Source: Methanobacterium veterum
GTDB lineage: Archaea; Methanobacteriota; Methanobacteria; Methanobacteriales; Methanobacteriaceae
Reading direction: 5' to 3'
Length of the DNA: 64,000 nucleotides
Assembly: GCF_000745485.1 (NCBI RefSeq)
Contig: NZ_KN050693.1
Location: forward strand, 473,995 to 537,994
A program made the translations under genes and the position numbers. The notes below the pieces were generated by a model. It saw only the letters and a list, made by a program, of their open reading frames with translations, made no database searches and was not told the origin of the DNA. The number at the start of each line of letters is the position of its first letter. Position 1 is the first letter of the stretch. Positions 17,562 to 26,770 of this stretch are shown here, one piece after another.

Positions 17562-18374
17562 ATGGAAAATCATAAAGTAATTTCTTCAAAAGACAATGAC
17601 GATTTTGTAGTAACTGATTCATTTTTAAAGCTATGTGCTAAATTTAAAAAGTTGAAACGTAGTCGGGGAAGAATTATTCTAGTTACAGGTTCTCCAGGAA
17701 CAGGTAAATCATCTAATATTTATAAAGCTTTAAAAGAACTTAATTTAAATTATTATGAGCCCGTTTTATTTTTAGATAACACCAAAAAAAGCTCATTAGT
17801 AATTTTTAAAGAACTTATGGGTGGAATAAAAAAAGATTTTAGAGTTAAAACAAAAGAAGAAATGGTTAATAAATTCTCAAAGTATGATGCTGTATTAATT
17901 GCAGATAAAATAATGGATTCTGAATCTTTAAATCAAAAAAAAATCGGATTAGGAGAATGGATAAAAAATAAGGGTTTAAAATCGATCCCCTTTTATTTTA
18001 TTCTGTTTTTTGAATACGTAATAAACAAAATAAATTTAAATAAAATGAACCTAATTGTACACACAACATGGACTTTTGAAGTAAAAGGAGTTAAATACGA
18101 TTTAATAACGGATTTTAGTGTTTTATCTAAGATAATTTCTTTAATTTTAAAGATTTTTTTTGAAGTGGTTGAAATATCCTATTCTGAAAGTGATACAGTT
18201 AAAATAGTAAAAAATCATTTTAGAGATATTGATGATGAAAAAATCCAGTATTATATTAAAAAATACGGAAATAAACCCAGATATATATTAGATGATTTGG
18301 AAAATAAAACGGTGAGTCGTAAAGACTTAAAAAACCCAGAGCCCGCAAAAACGATCAGTAAATCTGGAAAATAA
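17562..18374 (+). CDS. Orphan P-loop ATPase of unknown function
   Basis: 270 aa. Walker A VTGSPGTGKSS lies at about 42-52 and YDAVLIADKIMDSE (about 108-121) may be the Walker B region; FFEYVINKIN and ILKIFFEVVEI are hydrophobic but not clear membrane helices. The C-terminal part, rich in Lys, Ile and Asp, resembles a small helical lid (VKNHFRDIDDEKIQYYIKKYGNKPRYILDDL). The closest general type is an AAA+/STAND-like ATPase, but I do not recognise the family. There is no ribosome site before the ATG, so translation may be leaderless. Its very A/T-rich codons differ from its housekeeping neighbours, as in recently acquired genes. Confidence 0.55.
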   Translation: MENHKVISSKDNDDFVVTDSFLKLCAKFKKLKRSRGRIILVTGSPGTGKSSNIYKALKELNLNYYEPVLFLDNTKKSSLVIFKELMGGIKKDFRVKTKEEMVNKFSKYDAVLIADKIMDSESLNQKKIGLGEWIKNKGLKSIPFYFILFFEYVINKINLNKMNLIVHTTWTFEVKGVKYDLITDFSVLSKIISLILKIFFEVVEISYSESDTVKIVKNHFRDIDDEKIQYYIKKYGNKPRYILDDLENKTVSRKDLKNPEPAKTISKSGK

Positions 18375-18423
18375 TATTATAAATTATTTATTTAGAAATA
18401 AAATGATGTAAAAAATATTTTTT

Positions 18424-19281
18424 TTATTTTACTGCATCAGCGACAATTTGAGCTACAGAAATCAGACTTACATCTGAACGTAGAGTATCAGTAGCAATTA
18501 CATCATCAATATCTGCTGCAAATAGTTTAAGCAGCGCATCTTCAACCAGTACAGGGTGAACGCATGATACAACCACCTTTGTGGCTCCATGTTCTTTTAA
18601 AATCTTTGTGGCATTCACTATTGTACCGCCTGTACTTATAATATCATCAATTATGACAGCTTCCTTCCCTTTAACATCAAGATTTTTTGGTTTTGTTTCT
18701 ACAACTTCTGGGGATAACCTTGTTTTTTCAAGGTAATCATATTCGCAACCGAGAATTTCAGCAATTTCCTTTGCAAATCCAAGGGCACCTTTATCTGGTG
18801 CAACAATCACTGGATCATTTAAATTATTTTTGATATATTCTGCAATTGGTTTCATTGCAGATAAATTATGTACTGGAATCTGGAAAAACTCCCTGATATT
18901 GTCTTCATGTAAATTTATACAGAATATTTCATCAGCACCTGCAGCTTCAAGTAAATTTGCAATTATAACAGCTGAAACGGCTTCTCCACTTTTAAAGCGT
19001 CTCTCTTGCCTTCCGTATCCAAAATAAGGAATTACAACTTTTATTTTTTTAACACCCATACTCTTTAAATTTTTAAGGATTAAAAAAAGTTCTATTAAAT
19101 TTTCATCCTGAGGATAACCTGTTGATTGGACAACAGTTACTTCTTCACCCACTTTTCCTTTTATACGCACATATCGTTCGCCATCGGGGAATCTTTTGGT
19201 TTCTATTGGAATTAAGGGACATTCAAGTTCTTTCGCGATCTTTGCAGCTAATTTTTGTGAAGCGGATCCACCTATAATCAT
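18424..19281 (-). CDS. prs: Ribose-phosphate pyrophosphokinase (PRPP synthetase)
   Basis: 285 aa, the shorter archaeal form. It makes PRPP from ribose-5-phosphate and ATP for nucleotide, His and Trp synthesis. Seen: RFPDGERYVRI near the N-terminus, the flexible loop FGYGRQERRFKSGE, the metal-binding INLHEDNI, and the PRPP-binding signature VIIDDIISTGGTIV (about 210-223). The ATG at 19281 follows GGTGAT by 4 nt; the GTG at 19290 is less likely. It is monocistronic, divergent from the hypA leader. Confidence 0.95.
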   Translation of the reverse strand: MIIGGSASQKLAAKIAKELECPLIPIETKRFPDGERYVRIKGKVGEEVTVVQSTGYPQDENLIELFLILKNLKSMGVKKIKVVIPYFGYGRQERRFKSGEAVSAVIIANLLEAAGADEIFCINLHEDNIREFFQIPVHNLSAMKPIAEYIKNNLNDPVIVAPDKGALGFAKEIAEILGCEYDYLEKTRLSPEVVETKPKNLDVKGKEAVIIDDIISTGGTIVNATKILKEHGATKVVVSCVHPVLVEDALLKLFAADIDDVIATDTLRSDVSLISVAQIVADAVK

Positions 19282-19378
19282 TAAAATCACCTATACTTTA
19301 TGGATATAATCAATTAATTTATTTAACTTTATATTTTAAGAGAATTACTTAATTATATGTTTACAATGAGTATTAAAA

Positions 19379-19704
19379 CCAATCCATGAATTAACTTATA
19401 ACTAAAATTGGCATATAATATACTTAAATTATTCATTAAGAACTTATTTAATTACATTTACATGGATGTAAAACTAAATTAATTATAAATACAATTAAAA
19501 TTTATTTGTATTTTATTATAGATTAAAATCCATGAATTAAATTGGACATATAATCTACTTAAATATATTTACATTGATGTAAATCCAAATTAATTATAAA
19601 TACAATTAAAATTCATTTGTATTTTATTGTTATAACCGGTTAATTTATTTATATTTCTCTTTTAAAGATGAAATTATTTATTTATCTGGTTATATGGATG
19701 TAAA
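19379..19704. repeat. Duplicated dyad-bearing module in the hypA upstream region
   Basis: Within the 690-bp gap before hypA, a unit beginning AATCCATGAATTAA and ending TTTGTATTTTATT occurs twice (about 19379-19519 and 19526-19628; the second copy is shorter by an internal deletion). Each copy has TTTACATGGATGTAAA (19457-19472) or TTTACATTGATGTAAA (19568-19583), 7-bp arms with a 2-nt centre, and an AATACAA...TTGTATT dyad about 25 nt downstream. A third half-kept site, TATATGGATGTAAA, is at 19691-19704. The layout fits operators for the hyp operon. The rest of the gap is AT-rich without genes. Confidence 0.6.
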
Positions 19705-19971
19705 ACTTTTAATATTATGAAATTAACTATAATGTAATTAAAATTCTAATTTCAATTATTTAGTAGAGTTCATAATCGTAATGAAGTTAACTATTGCATA
19801 TTTTGCTAACTTTATTAATAAGTATTTTATACATATAGTTCTATAAGATAAGAAATTATATGCAAAATGAATTCAGTTCTATGAAATAATTGAATGGTAA
19901 CATTAAATCATATAACGATTGATTAATAAATTTTTTATTAAATACTGTACTTTGAAGGATGGTGTATTAGA

Positions 19972-20352
19972 ATGCATGAACTTTCAATGGCTGATGCTAT
20001 AGTAAAGACTGCAATTGATGTTGCAGAAAAAAATGACGCTCAGGAGATCACTGAAGTAACCATAGAAGTTGGAAGACTTGCCATGCTTAATCCAGAACAG
20101 CTTAAGTTCATGATTGAAGTGTTAAGTGAAGATACTCTTCTTGAGAAAGCTGAAGTTATAGTTAATGAAATTCCGATTGAGATAAAATGCAGGTCCTGTG
20201 ACTTTGAAGGGCTGGCCGTTTCAGATGATTCAGATCATTATGTACCAATTGTTACCTGTCCTGAATGTGAAGAACGAAATGTTGAAATAATTAAAGGAAG
20301 AGAATGTAACGTTAAAACTATTAAAATAGAGAAGGAGGATGAAGATGCATAA
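19972..20352 (+). CDS. hypA: [NiFe]-hydrogenase nickel insertion protein HypA
   Basis: 126 aa, normal length. It starts MHELS, whose His2 and neighbouring residues bind nickel; the zinc finger has CRSCDF (about 68-73) and CPECEE (about 98-103). With HypB it delivers nickel to the hydrogenase large subunit. GGATGGTG precedes the ATG. The 3' end overlaps the start of hypB by 8 nt, so the pair is one operon with translational coupling. A duplicated dyad region lies upstream. Confidence 0.95.
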   Translation: MHELSMADAIVKTAIDVAEKNDAQEITEVTIEVGRLAMLNPEQLKFMIEVLSEDTLLEKAEVIVNEIPIEIKCRSCDFEGLAVSDDSDHYVPIVTCPECEERNVEIIKGRECNVKTIKIEKEDEDA

Positions 20353-21001
20353 AATAGCTGAAGTGGAAATACAACACGATATCATGGTTGCAAATAAGAA
20401 ACTTGCCAAAAGAAATCAGAAAATATTCGATAAAGCAGGCGTATTTGCAGTTGACTTTTTAGGGGCAATAGGTTCTGGAAAGACATCACTTATAGAAGCG
20501 CTCATAGAAAAAATGGACTACAAAATAGGTGTCATAGCAGGTGACGTAATAAGCAGGTTTGACGCTGGAAGAATTGAAAAGCACGATGTACCTGTTGTAG
20601 GACTTAACACTGGAAAAGAATGCCATTTGGACGCCCATCTTGTAGAACATGCTCTTCATGACCTTCCACTTGATGATATGGAATTACTTTTCATAGAAAA
20701 TGTTGGAAATCTCATCTGTCCCGTTGATTTTGACCTCGGTTCCCATATAAGGATGGTTGTAATAAGTGTAAGCGAAGGGGACGATACAGCCGAAAAACAT
20801 CCTCTGATCTTTAAGGATGCGGATATTGTGGTTATTAATAAAGTAGATATTGCAGAAGCAGTCGGTGCTGACGAAAACAAAATGGCTAATGATGTTTTAG
20901 AGCTTAATCCTGATGCAATAGTCATAAAAAGCAGTCTCAAGACTGGTGAAGGGCTGGATGAGATTATACAAAGCATCCAGAAATTTATGGATGAAGCCTA
21001 A
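20345..21001 (+). CDS. hypB: Hydrogenase nickel incorporation GTPase HypB
   Basis: 218 aa from the ATG at 20345, which follows GGAGG by 6 nt inside the end of hypA (an ATG at 20339 is too near). SIMIBI-class GTPase: P-loop GAIGSGKTSLIEA (about 41-53), the metal-binding ECHLDAHLV, FIENVGNLICPVDFDLG (switch II region with Cys) and the NKVD guanine motif. It lacks the N-terminal CxxCGC nickel site and His-rich stretch found in some bacteria, as usual in methanogens. Works with HypA in nickel loading of [NiFe]-hydrogenases. Confidence 0.95.
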   Translation: MHKIAEVEIQHDIMVANKKLAKRNQKIFDKAGVFAVDFLGAIGSGKTSLIEALIEKMDYKIGVIAGDVISRFDAGRIEKHDVPVVGLNTGKECHLDAHLVEHALHDLPLDDMELLFIENVGNLICPVDFDLGSHIRMVVISVSEGDDTAEKHPLIFKDADIVVINKVDIAEAVGADENKMANDVLELNPDAIVIKSSLKTGEGLDEIIQSIQKFMDEA

Positions 21002-21018
21002 TTGGGTCGGGTGATGTA

Positions 21019-22044
21019 TTGAAAGTTTGGATTGATTTAGTAAATGCGCCGCATGTGAGATTTTTTAAGAGCATAATTGATTATTTGAAAAATGAAGGGG
21101 AAGAGGTGTTTATAACAACTCGTAAATTTGGAGATATACATAAACTCCTTGACCTTTTTGAAATAGAGTACACATCGGTTGGAAAACATGGAGTTACATT
21201 ATCACAAAAACTTGAGGAAAGTACAAAAAGAGCTTATGAACTTTCAAAACTAATTGCAAAAGAAAAACCCGATGTGGCAGTATCAAAACACTCAATTGAG
21301 CTTCCAAGAGTTGCATTTGGTTTGGGAATACCAAGTGTTTTTGTTTTAGATAATGAACATGCTATCGCTGCAAATAAGCTTACATTATCCCTTTGTGATA
21401 AAATAATAATTCCTAAAGCGATTGATGTGTGGAATGTTCTTAAAACAGGCGCTGATCCAAACAGTTTAATCAGGTATACTGGTACCTCTGAGCTTACTCA
21501 TTTTAAAGACTTTAAATATAATGAAAACATCTTCGATGATCTGGAATTAAATTTAAAGAAAGAAAAAACAATTTTAATGAGAACTGAACCTGCTCTTGCA
21601 TCTTATTTGGATGCAGATTGTAAAACATCTGTTTTATCACCAATTGTGGATGCATTAAAAGACCATGCGAATATACTGGTGATCCCACGATTTAAAGAAC
21701 AGCAGCAGATATTTGAAAACGATCCTGATGTCACTTTAATAGAACCTCCTGTAGATACCTTCAGCCTCATGAAAAAATGCGATCTTGTAATCGGCGCTGG
21801 GGGAACGATGAACAGGGAAGCTGTACTTTTAGGCACTCCGGTTATTTCATGTTATCCTGGAAAATTATTATCTGTGGATAAATATTATGTAGATAACGGC
21901 TTTATGAAGAGATCTACAAATGTAGACGAAATTATAGATATTGCATTTGAATTGTTATCGGATGGCCGGAACGTAAAAGAAATAAAAACAGAGGATCTAT
22001 TTAATCTGGTTGTAGATCATATTTACAGGTCTGCAAATGGTTAA
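21019..22044 (+). CDS. DUF354 family protein (GT-B glycosyltransferase-like)
   Basis: 341 aa. Starts KVWIDLVNAPHVRFFKSII, the hallmark of the archaeal DUF354 family, whose fold resembles MurG and UDP-GlcNAc 2-epimerase (two Rossmann halves). The C-terminal half has LVIGAGGTMNREAVLLGTPVISCYPG, very like the nucleotide-sugar site of GT-B enzymes. The start is a TTG 3 nt after GGTGAT. It lies 17 nt behind hypB and may ride on the same transcript. A role in surface polysaccharide or pseudomurein sugar chemistry is a reasonable guess, with no proof. Confidence 0.75.
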   Translation: MKVWIDLVNAPHVRFFKSIIDYLKNEGEEVFITTRKFGDIHKLLDLFEIEYTSVGKHGVTLSQKLEESTKRAYELSKLIAKEKPDVAVSKHSIELPRVAFGLGIPSVFVLDNEHAIAANKLTLSLCDKIIIPKAIDVWNVLKTGADPNSLIRYTGTSELTHFKDFKYNENIFDDLELNLKKEKTILMRTEPALASYLDADCKTSVLSPIVDALKDHANILVIPRFKEQQQIFENDPDVTLIEPPVDTFSLMKKCDLVIGAGGTMNREAVLLGTPVISCYPGKLLSVDKYYVDNGFMKRSTNVDEIIDIAFELLSDGRNVKEIKTEDLFNLVVDHIYRSANG

Positions 22045-22189
22045 AATAATTAATTAATTTTTAAAATTTCTTATTTTCTATTTTTGTGCAGTTTTTAAAT
22101 TTTTAAGTATAAAAAAGTAATGTAGTCTGTTTAATGGATAATAGGCATAAAAACAGCTTTGATCAGAATTTGTATTTTTAAATTATAAA

Positions 22190-22264
<75 letters not shown>

Positions 22265-22511
22265 TTATTTAAACTTGATATTATAAAATATAACATCGAG
22301 GTATATTAACAATTTGACATCATGATATTTAAACCTAATGTTGCCTGTGTTCATTTCAGGGCATATTTATGATTTCATTGTATGTTAATTAATTTAAGAA
22401 ATCTATGGATTTTAATCTATTAAAAGATTTAATATTTCATAATTAATATTTACGATGCATTCATGTCATGAATGTCTAGTACTTATTTTAAAATGTGATG
22501 GAGCTTAAAAT

Positions 22512-23003
22512 ATGGAAGATCTTAAAATAAGAAGCGCATTAGAAGAAGATTTTGTTGAAATAGCTGATCTGGCAGAAAACTGCAGTCCGATGGAAACTGA
22601 AAGGAACTCTATTTACCATATATTTACTAAATTTTTTAGAAGCACATCTTTTGTGGCCGAGTTACCCTCAGGAGAACTAGGTGGATTTCTTTTAGGATTC
22701 CTATCTCAGGAAAATCCTGAAGACGCATACATCCATCTTTTATGTGTTGACCCGAAAATGAGGGGCAGACATATTGGAAGGAAACTGGTAGAAAAGTTCA
22801 CTGAAGAAGCAGCTTTAAAAAAATGTAAAAAGATTTATCTAATTACAAAGCCTGTAAACTGGAATTCTATATCTTTTTATAAAAAACTAGGATTTTTGGA
22901 AGACAAGAGCCAGGAAACTATAAATATTTTGGGTACAAACGCTGTTAAAAATTATAACGGTATGGGACAGCATATGGTTGTTTTTTATAAATTAATAGGT
23001 TGA
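22512..23003 (+). CDS. GNAT-family N-acetyltransferase
   Basis: 163 aa. Typical GNAT order: N-terminal IRSALEEDFVEIADLAE, beta4 with AYIHLLCVDPKMRGRHIGRKLVEKF (acetyl-CoA pyrophosphate-binding R/Q-x2-G-x-G/A loop as RGRHIG, about 90-97) and the C-terminal NWNSISFYKKLGF that closes the site. Substrate unknown. GGTGATGGAGC lies upstream of the ATG. Monocistronic. Confidence 0.85.
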   Translation: MEDLKIRSALEEDFVEIADLAENCSPMETERNSIYHIFTKFFRSTSFVAELPSGELGGFLLGFLSQENPEDAYIHLLCVDPKMRGRHIGRKLVEKFTEEAALKKCKKIYLITKPVNWNSISFYKKLGFLEDKSQETINILGTNAVKNYNGMGQHMVVFYKLIG

Positions 23004-23174
23004 ATTCCGCAAACTTTTTAAGTAAATTTACTCTAATTAATTTAATAATAATAAAGTTTAATATTGGATAACTTAAGATGCACATTTAAGTTATTCACAG
23101 GTTATAACTGATTTTTTATTAATTAATCTGTTATATTGTTAAAATAATAAATTTTATAGGATTTGGGGATAGAA

Positions 23175-24254
23175 TTGGTTTTAATTGCTCAAAATCATTT
23201 ACAATTCATAATAGAAGTAGCGCTTATGATGCTGGTTGGAGTAATGCTGCTGCTTAATATAGTTCCTATCTCTTTGAGTCTTGTGCTTTTTGCAATGCTT
23301 ATTTTATCAGTGGGAATTATGTTAATATTTGGTTTTGATGCTTTTTCACTTTTATTTTTAGGTAACCCTCACGAATTTACTCACTTTTTTGGTCCAATTG
23401 TTTTATTTACTATTGTAACGTTACTTGCTGCTTTGCCAATGATGAAGGATGTAGGTATAAGAGTAGCTAACTTAAGAGTATTCATATTCATGATTATAGG
23501 CTTAATTACAGTTGCTGGAGGTATAGTACACAGGGATTTCTTAGTTCTATGGATTTTAGGACTATTGATTGGTTTATTTATTATTTCAAAATCATTCCGT
23601 AGGAAATCATTCCTTACAGTTAAAAGGATAGTTGCAGTGGTGGGGGTGATGGTTGTAAGTTTTGGAGCTCTCCAGTTATTAGCTGATGCATTAAATATGT
23701 CAGTTTTAAGCCCGCTTTTAAGAGTAACTAGGCTTGAAGAGAATGCACTCCCAAGTCTCACAATGGTTTTGAAAAATTCAGTAATGTTGGGCCATATTCA
23801 GGGTTCAAGTTACTGGGGAACATTGGATACTGGATTTGCCAGTGGTTACATAAGTTTACCTTATCAATTGATTACAGCACTCACTCTGCCACTTCCAATA
23901 TTTTATGGAGTTTTATCAAATAAAAGGGATATAGTGGATTATTTCTTACCTGGAATATTTGGTTTTACATTTGATTTTGGGTATTTGGGATTGATATTTC
24001 TTTTAATTCTGTGTACTGGTGTTATTTTCGTTGGATTTAAGATACTTGCTGAATACCGTGAGAAGAGGGAGAATGGTAACAGGAATTATCTTGGAAGGGA
24101 AGCTCTGCTTATAGGAGCTCTGGCTGCATTTTCAGCTCAAGCTATAATTGGATTATTTGTACAGAATAGGTCTATAAATGGGTTAGCACTTGTAACTTTC
24201 ATATTCTTAGGGGCTATGGTTTTGGGCCATGTTTTGACTGTAAAAAGAAGATAA
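23175..24254 (+). CDS. Polytopic membrane protein, paralogue 1 of a tandem pair
   Basis: 359 aa with about ten hydrophobic segments over the whole length; the family is not one I recognise. Conserved blocks shared with the next gene: VLIAQNHLQFI, NIVPISLSLVLFA, VTLLAALPMMK, GIRVANLR, LWILGLLIGLFIISKSFR, FGALQLLADALNMSVLSPLL and AYREKRENGNRNYLGREALL. A soluble-looking loop (about 180-235) with LEENALPS and HIQGSSYW separates the halves. Start TTG at 23175, 5-6 nt after GGGGAT; the longer TTG at 23163 has no ribosome site. The loop pattern is a little like O-antigen ligase or polymerase proteins, so a glycan role is possible. Confidence 0.6.
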   Translation: MVLIAQNHLQFIIEVALMMLVGVMLLLNIVPISLSLVLFAMLILSVGIMLIFGFDAFSLLFLGNPHEFTHFFGPIVLFTIVTLLAALPMMKDVGIRVANLRVFIFMIIGLITVAGGIVHRDFLVLWILGLLIGLFIISKSFRRKSFLTVKRIVAVVGVMVVSFGALQLLADALNMSVLSPLLRVTRLEENALPSLTMVLKNSVMLGHIQGSSYWGTLDTGFASGYISLPYQLITALTLPLPIFYGVLSNKRDIVDYFLPGIFGFTFDFGYLGLIFLLILCTGVIFVGFKILAEYREKRENGNRNYLGREALLIGALAAFSAQAIIGLFVQNRSINGLALVTFIFLGAMVLGHVLTVKRR

Positions 24255-24605
24255 AAACTATGATTTATTATAAAAGCAATAAATTAGAATTATATTGATC
24301 TAAAATTCTATCTTTGGAATATAAAATTAAGATATCATAAAGATCAAATGGTTAATACCATTAATAAGTTATAGTAATATGAACAAATTATAGTTTATTT
24401 TTAATAAATTAATAGGTGGACTCTCCAAAAAACTTTTAAATGAGTTTATGTATAGATGAGTCAGTATATATAAAAGTAAAATTTGAGATTAAGAAGGTTT
24501 AAGAGTTAAATTTTTCTAATAATATGGAAATAATTTCATCAAATTAACTTATACATACTCAAAATAATAGAATAGTAAGTCCCTCAGGGGGCTGGAGGAA
24601 TAGAA
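24255..24605. other. 351-bp gap between the tandem membrane genes
   Basis: AT-rich; a TATA box CAGTATATATAAAAG (24463-24477) shows that the second paralogue has its own promoter with a leader of about 100 nt. The leader ends in a CCCTCAGGGGGCTGGAGG stretch that contains the ribosome site and could pair with itself (CCC with GGG). No genes. Confidence 0.4.
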
Positions 24606-25688
24606 TTGGTTTTAATCGCTCAAAATCATTTACAATTCATAGTAGAAGTAGGACTTATAATACAGATAGGGATCATATTACTGCTTAATATAGTTCCAAT
24701 ATCATTGAGTCTCGTGCTTTTTGCAACGCTTATTTTGGCAGTAGGACTTGCCTTGCTGTTTGGTGTTGATGCTGGGCTTTTATTTGTGTCATATGCTCAT
24801 GAATTCAGTATTCCCTATGGTCCAATAGCATTATTTGCCGTTGTAACTTTACTTGCTGCTTTACCAATGATGAAAGAAGTAGGTATAAGAGTGGCTAATC
24901 TAAGAATATTTATATTTATGGTTATAGGCGTAATTGCAATTGCTGGAAGTGTAGTACATAGGGTTTTTTTAGTTCTGTGGATTTTAGGACTTTTGATAGG
25001 TTTATTTATTATTTCAAAATCATTCCGCCAAAAATCTTTCCTTACAGTTAAAAGGGTAATTGCAGTGGTGGGAGTAGTAGTTGTAAGTTTTGGAGCTCTC
25101 CAGTTATTAGCTGATGCATTAAATATGTCTGTATTAAGCCCTCTTTTAAGGTTCAGCAGGCTTGAAGAGAATGCTCTCCCAAGTATTACAATGGTTTTAA
25201 AGAATTCAGCGCTTTTAGGCCACGTTCAGGGTTCAAGTTACTGGGCTTCAGCTGATACTGGATTTGGCAGCGGTTATGTGAGTTTACCTTTAACCTTGAT
25301 CACGATGCTTACTTTGCCGTTCCCAGTATTTTATGGGGTTTTAGTAAGTAAAAAGGATGTAATAGATTATTTCTTGCCAGGAATATTTGGATGGACATTT
25401 GACTTCGGGTACATTACATTGATCTGCCTTTTAATATACTGTGCAGGCGTGATTTTTGTAGGGTTTAAAATGCTGTCAGCATACCGTGAGAAGAGGGAAA
25501 ACGGTAACCGGAATTATCTTGGTAGAGAAGCTTTGCTTATAGGTGCACTTACTGCATTTTCAACCCAGGCAATAATGGGGCTGTTTTTCTCTAACAGGGA
25601 TATAAATGGAATGGCACTTTTAACATTCATGCTTATGGGTGCACTGGTTTTGGGCCATGTGGTGATGGTGAAAAGAACCACCCGTTAA
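24606..25688 (+). CDS. Polytopic membrane protein, paralogue 2 of a tandem pair
   Basis: 360 aa, alignable end to end with the protein at 23175-24254, including the first 20 residues and the same TTG start context (GGAGG 7 nt before the TTG). About ten membrane helices. Differences cluster in the first third (residues 45-80) and in the loop around 215-240 (HVQGSSYWASADTGFGSG), where substrates would bind in ligase-type proteins. The gene pair arose by tandem duplication, is followed by DUF1890/DUF1894, and has its own promoter. Function unknown. Confidence 0.6.
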   Translation: MVLIAQNHLQFIVEVGLIIQIGIILLLNIVPISLSLVLFATLILAVGLALLFGVDAGLLFVSYAHEFSIPYGPIALFAVVTLLAALPMMKEVGIRVANLRIFIFMVIGVIAIAGSVVHRVFLVLWILGLLIGLFIISKSFRQKSFLTVKRVIAVVGVVVVSFGALQLLADALNMSVLSPLLRFSRLEENALPSITMVLKNSALLGHVQGSSYWASADTGFGSGYVSLPLTLITMLTLPFPVFYGVLVSKKDVIDYFLPGIFGWTFDFGYITLICLLIYCAGVIFVGFKMLSAYREKRENGNRNYLGREALLIGALTAFSTQAIMGLFFSNRDINGMALLTFMLMGALVLGHVVMVKRTTR

Positions 25689-25715
25689 AATTGGAATATG
25701 ATAGGAGGAAAAGAA

Positions 25716-26189
25716 ATGAAAAAAGCCTTGATATTATTAGGATGTCCTGAATCACCTTCTCAGACTCCCATGGCTGTTTATGTTACATATAAACTTAAAA
25801 AAATGGGATATGAAGTTACAACAGCAAGTACTCCTTCTGCAATGAAACTGCTGGAAGTGGGAGATCCTGAGGAGTTATATATTCAAAATAAAGTAGATAT
25901 TGATTCATGTATTGAAAAACTGGACAAAGGTGCTTTTGATCTCCTTGTTGGGTTTATCCACAAAGATGCAGCTGTTTCATATTTTGTAACTTTTTATAGT
26001 ATACTTGATACAAAATCTATAGCTATAGTTTTTGAAAAAGATGCAGATAAGCTTGCTGAATTTATAGATACTGTTTCAGAAAGTACAGATGCAGAAATTG
26101 TATCTGCAAGGGCTTACCACAATCCGACTCCACTCAGAGTGAAATTTGATAAAACCATCAAAAAGCTTGAAGAATCCAATGCTCTTTGA
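25716..26189 (+). CDS. DUF1890 family protein, methanogen signature
   Basis: 157 aa from the ATG at 25716 (GGAGG 7 nt upstream). Rossmann-like protein: KKALILLGCPESPSQTPMAVY at the N-terminus, then FDLLVGFIHKDAAVSYFVTFY. This matches DUF1890, a family found only in methanogens and regularly encoded beside DUF1894, as here. The N-terminal LGCPE motif has a conserved cysteine. Function is not established; the link to methanogenesis rests on phylogenetic distribution. Confidence 0.8.
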   Translation: MKKALILLGCPESPSQTPMAVYVTYKLKKMGYEVTTASTPSAMKLLEVGDPEELYIQNKVDIDSCIEKLDKGAFDLLVGFIHKDAAVSYFVTFYSILDTKSIAIVFEKDADKLAEFIDTVSESTDAEIVSARAYHNPTPLRVKFDKTIKKLEESNAL

Positions 26190-26230
26190 ATTTAAATTTA
26201 ATAGGAATTAATCAATCTTAGGGGGATTTT

Positions 26231-26533
26231 ATGTTCTGTCTTGAAACATATTTGCAAGAATCTGAAGATTATAAAGTATTAATAGCCAGAACAGGTTTTA
26301 AAGAAGCTATTGAAGTTATTAAAGAAAATGCTCTTGAAATAATCTACGTTAATCCTGGAGATAAGGTTTTAGGCGCTAGAATTATTGGAATACCTCCAAT
26401 ATCTGTAGGTATCAATGAAAAAAAAGGTACTGTGCTGTTTCCTTATACAAAACCTTGCCATGGAACTGCTGTAGTTGAAATACCTGTTGGTCAAGAAGAA
26501 ATAGACAATGTAAAAAAGTTAAATATTAAATAA
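26231..26533 (+). CDS. DUF1894 family protein, methanogen signature
   Basis: 100 aa. MFCLETYLQESEDYKVLIARTGFKEA, then LGARIIGIPPISVGINEKKG and FPYTKPCHGTAVVEIP. These are features of DUF1894, the constant partner of DUF1890 in methanogens. Cysteines at positions 3 and about 78 (KPCHG) are notable. GGGGG stands 6-7 nt before the ATG. It ends in a hairpin terminator at 26622-26652. Function unknown. Confidence 0.8.
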   Translation: MFCLETYLQESEDYKVLIARTGFKEAIEVIKENALEIIYVNPGDKVLGARIIGIPPISVGINEKKGTVLFPYTKPCHGTAVVEIPVGQEEIDNVKKLNIK

Positions 26534-26621
26534 TGTCGGACATTAAATTTTTATTTAATTGCATTTCTATTTTTAAAATATTTTAATTCTAATGTTGATA
26601 AAAATAATTAATTGAATATAA

Positions 26622-26652
26622 TAATGCTTTTTAAGCATTAGCTTTTTATTTT
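26622..26652 (+). terminator. Hairpin terminator after DUF1894
   Basis: Arms TAATGCTT and AAGCATTA around a TTT loop, followed by GCTTTTTATTTT. Confidence 0.6.
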
Positions 26653-26770
26653 ATGGGGTTTTCGGATGTTTTTGTTTTAATTTTAAAAATCTTTTTTATT
26701 TTTGTAAAAGTAAGTAACATCAACAAAAACAATATGATATATCATCAACAAAAATATTATCACTGATGAC

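Noticed and set aside
22265..22511. Riboswitch or small RNA between tRNA-Ala and the GNAT gene
   Set aside because: Only AT-rich DNA and a weak promoter can be seen; no stable structure.
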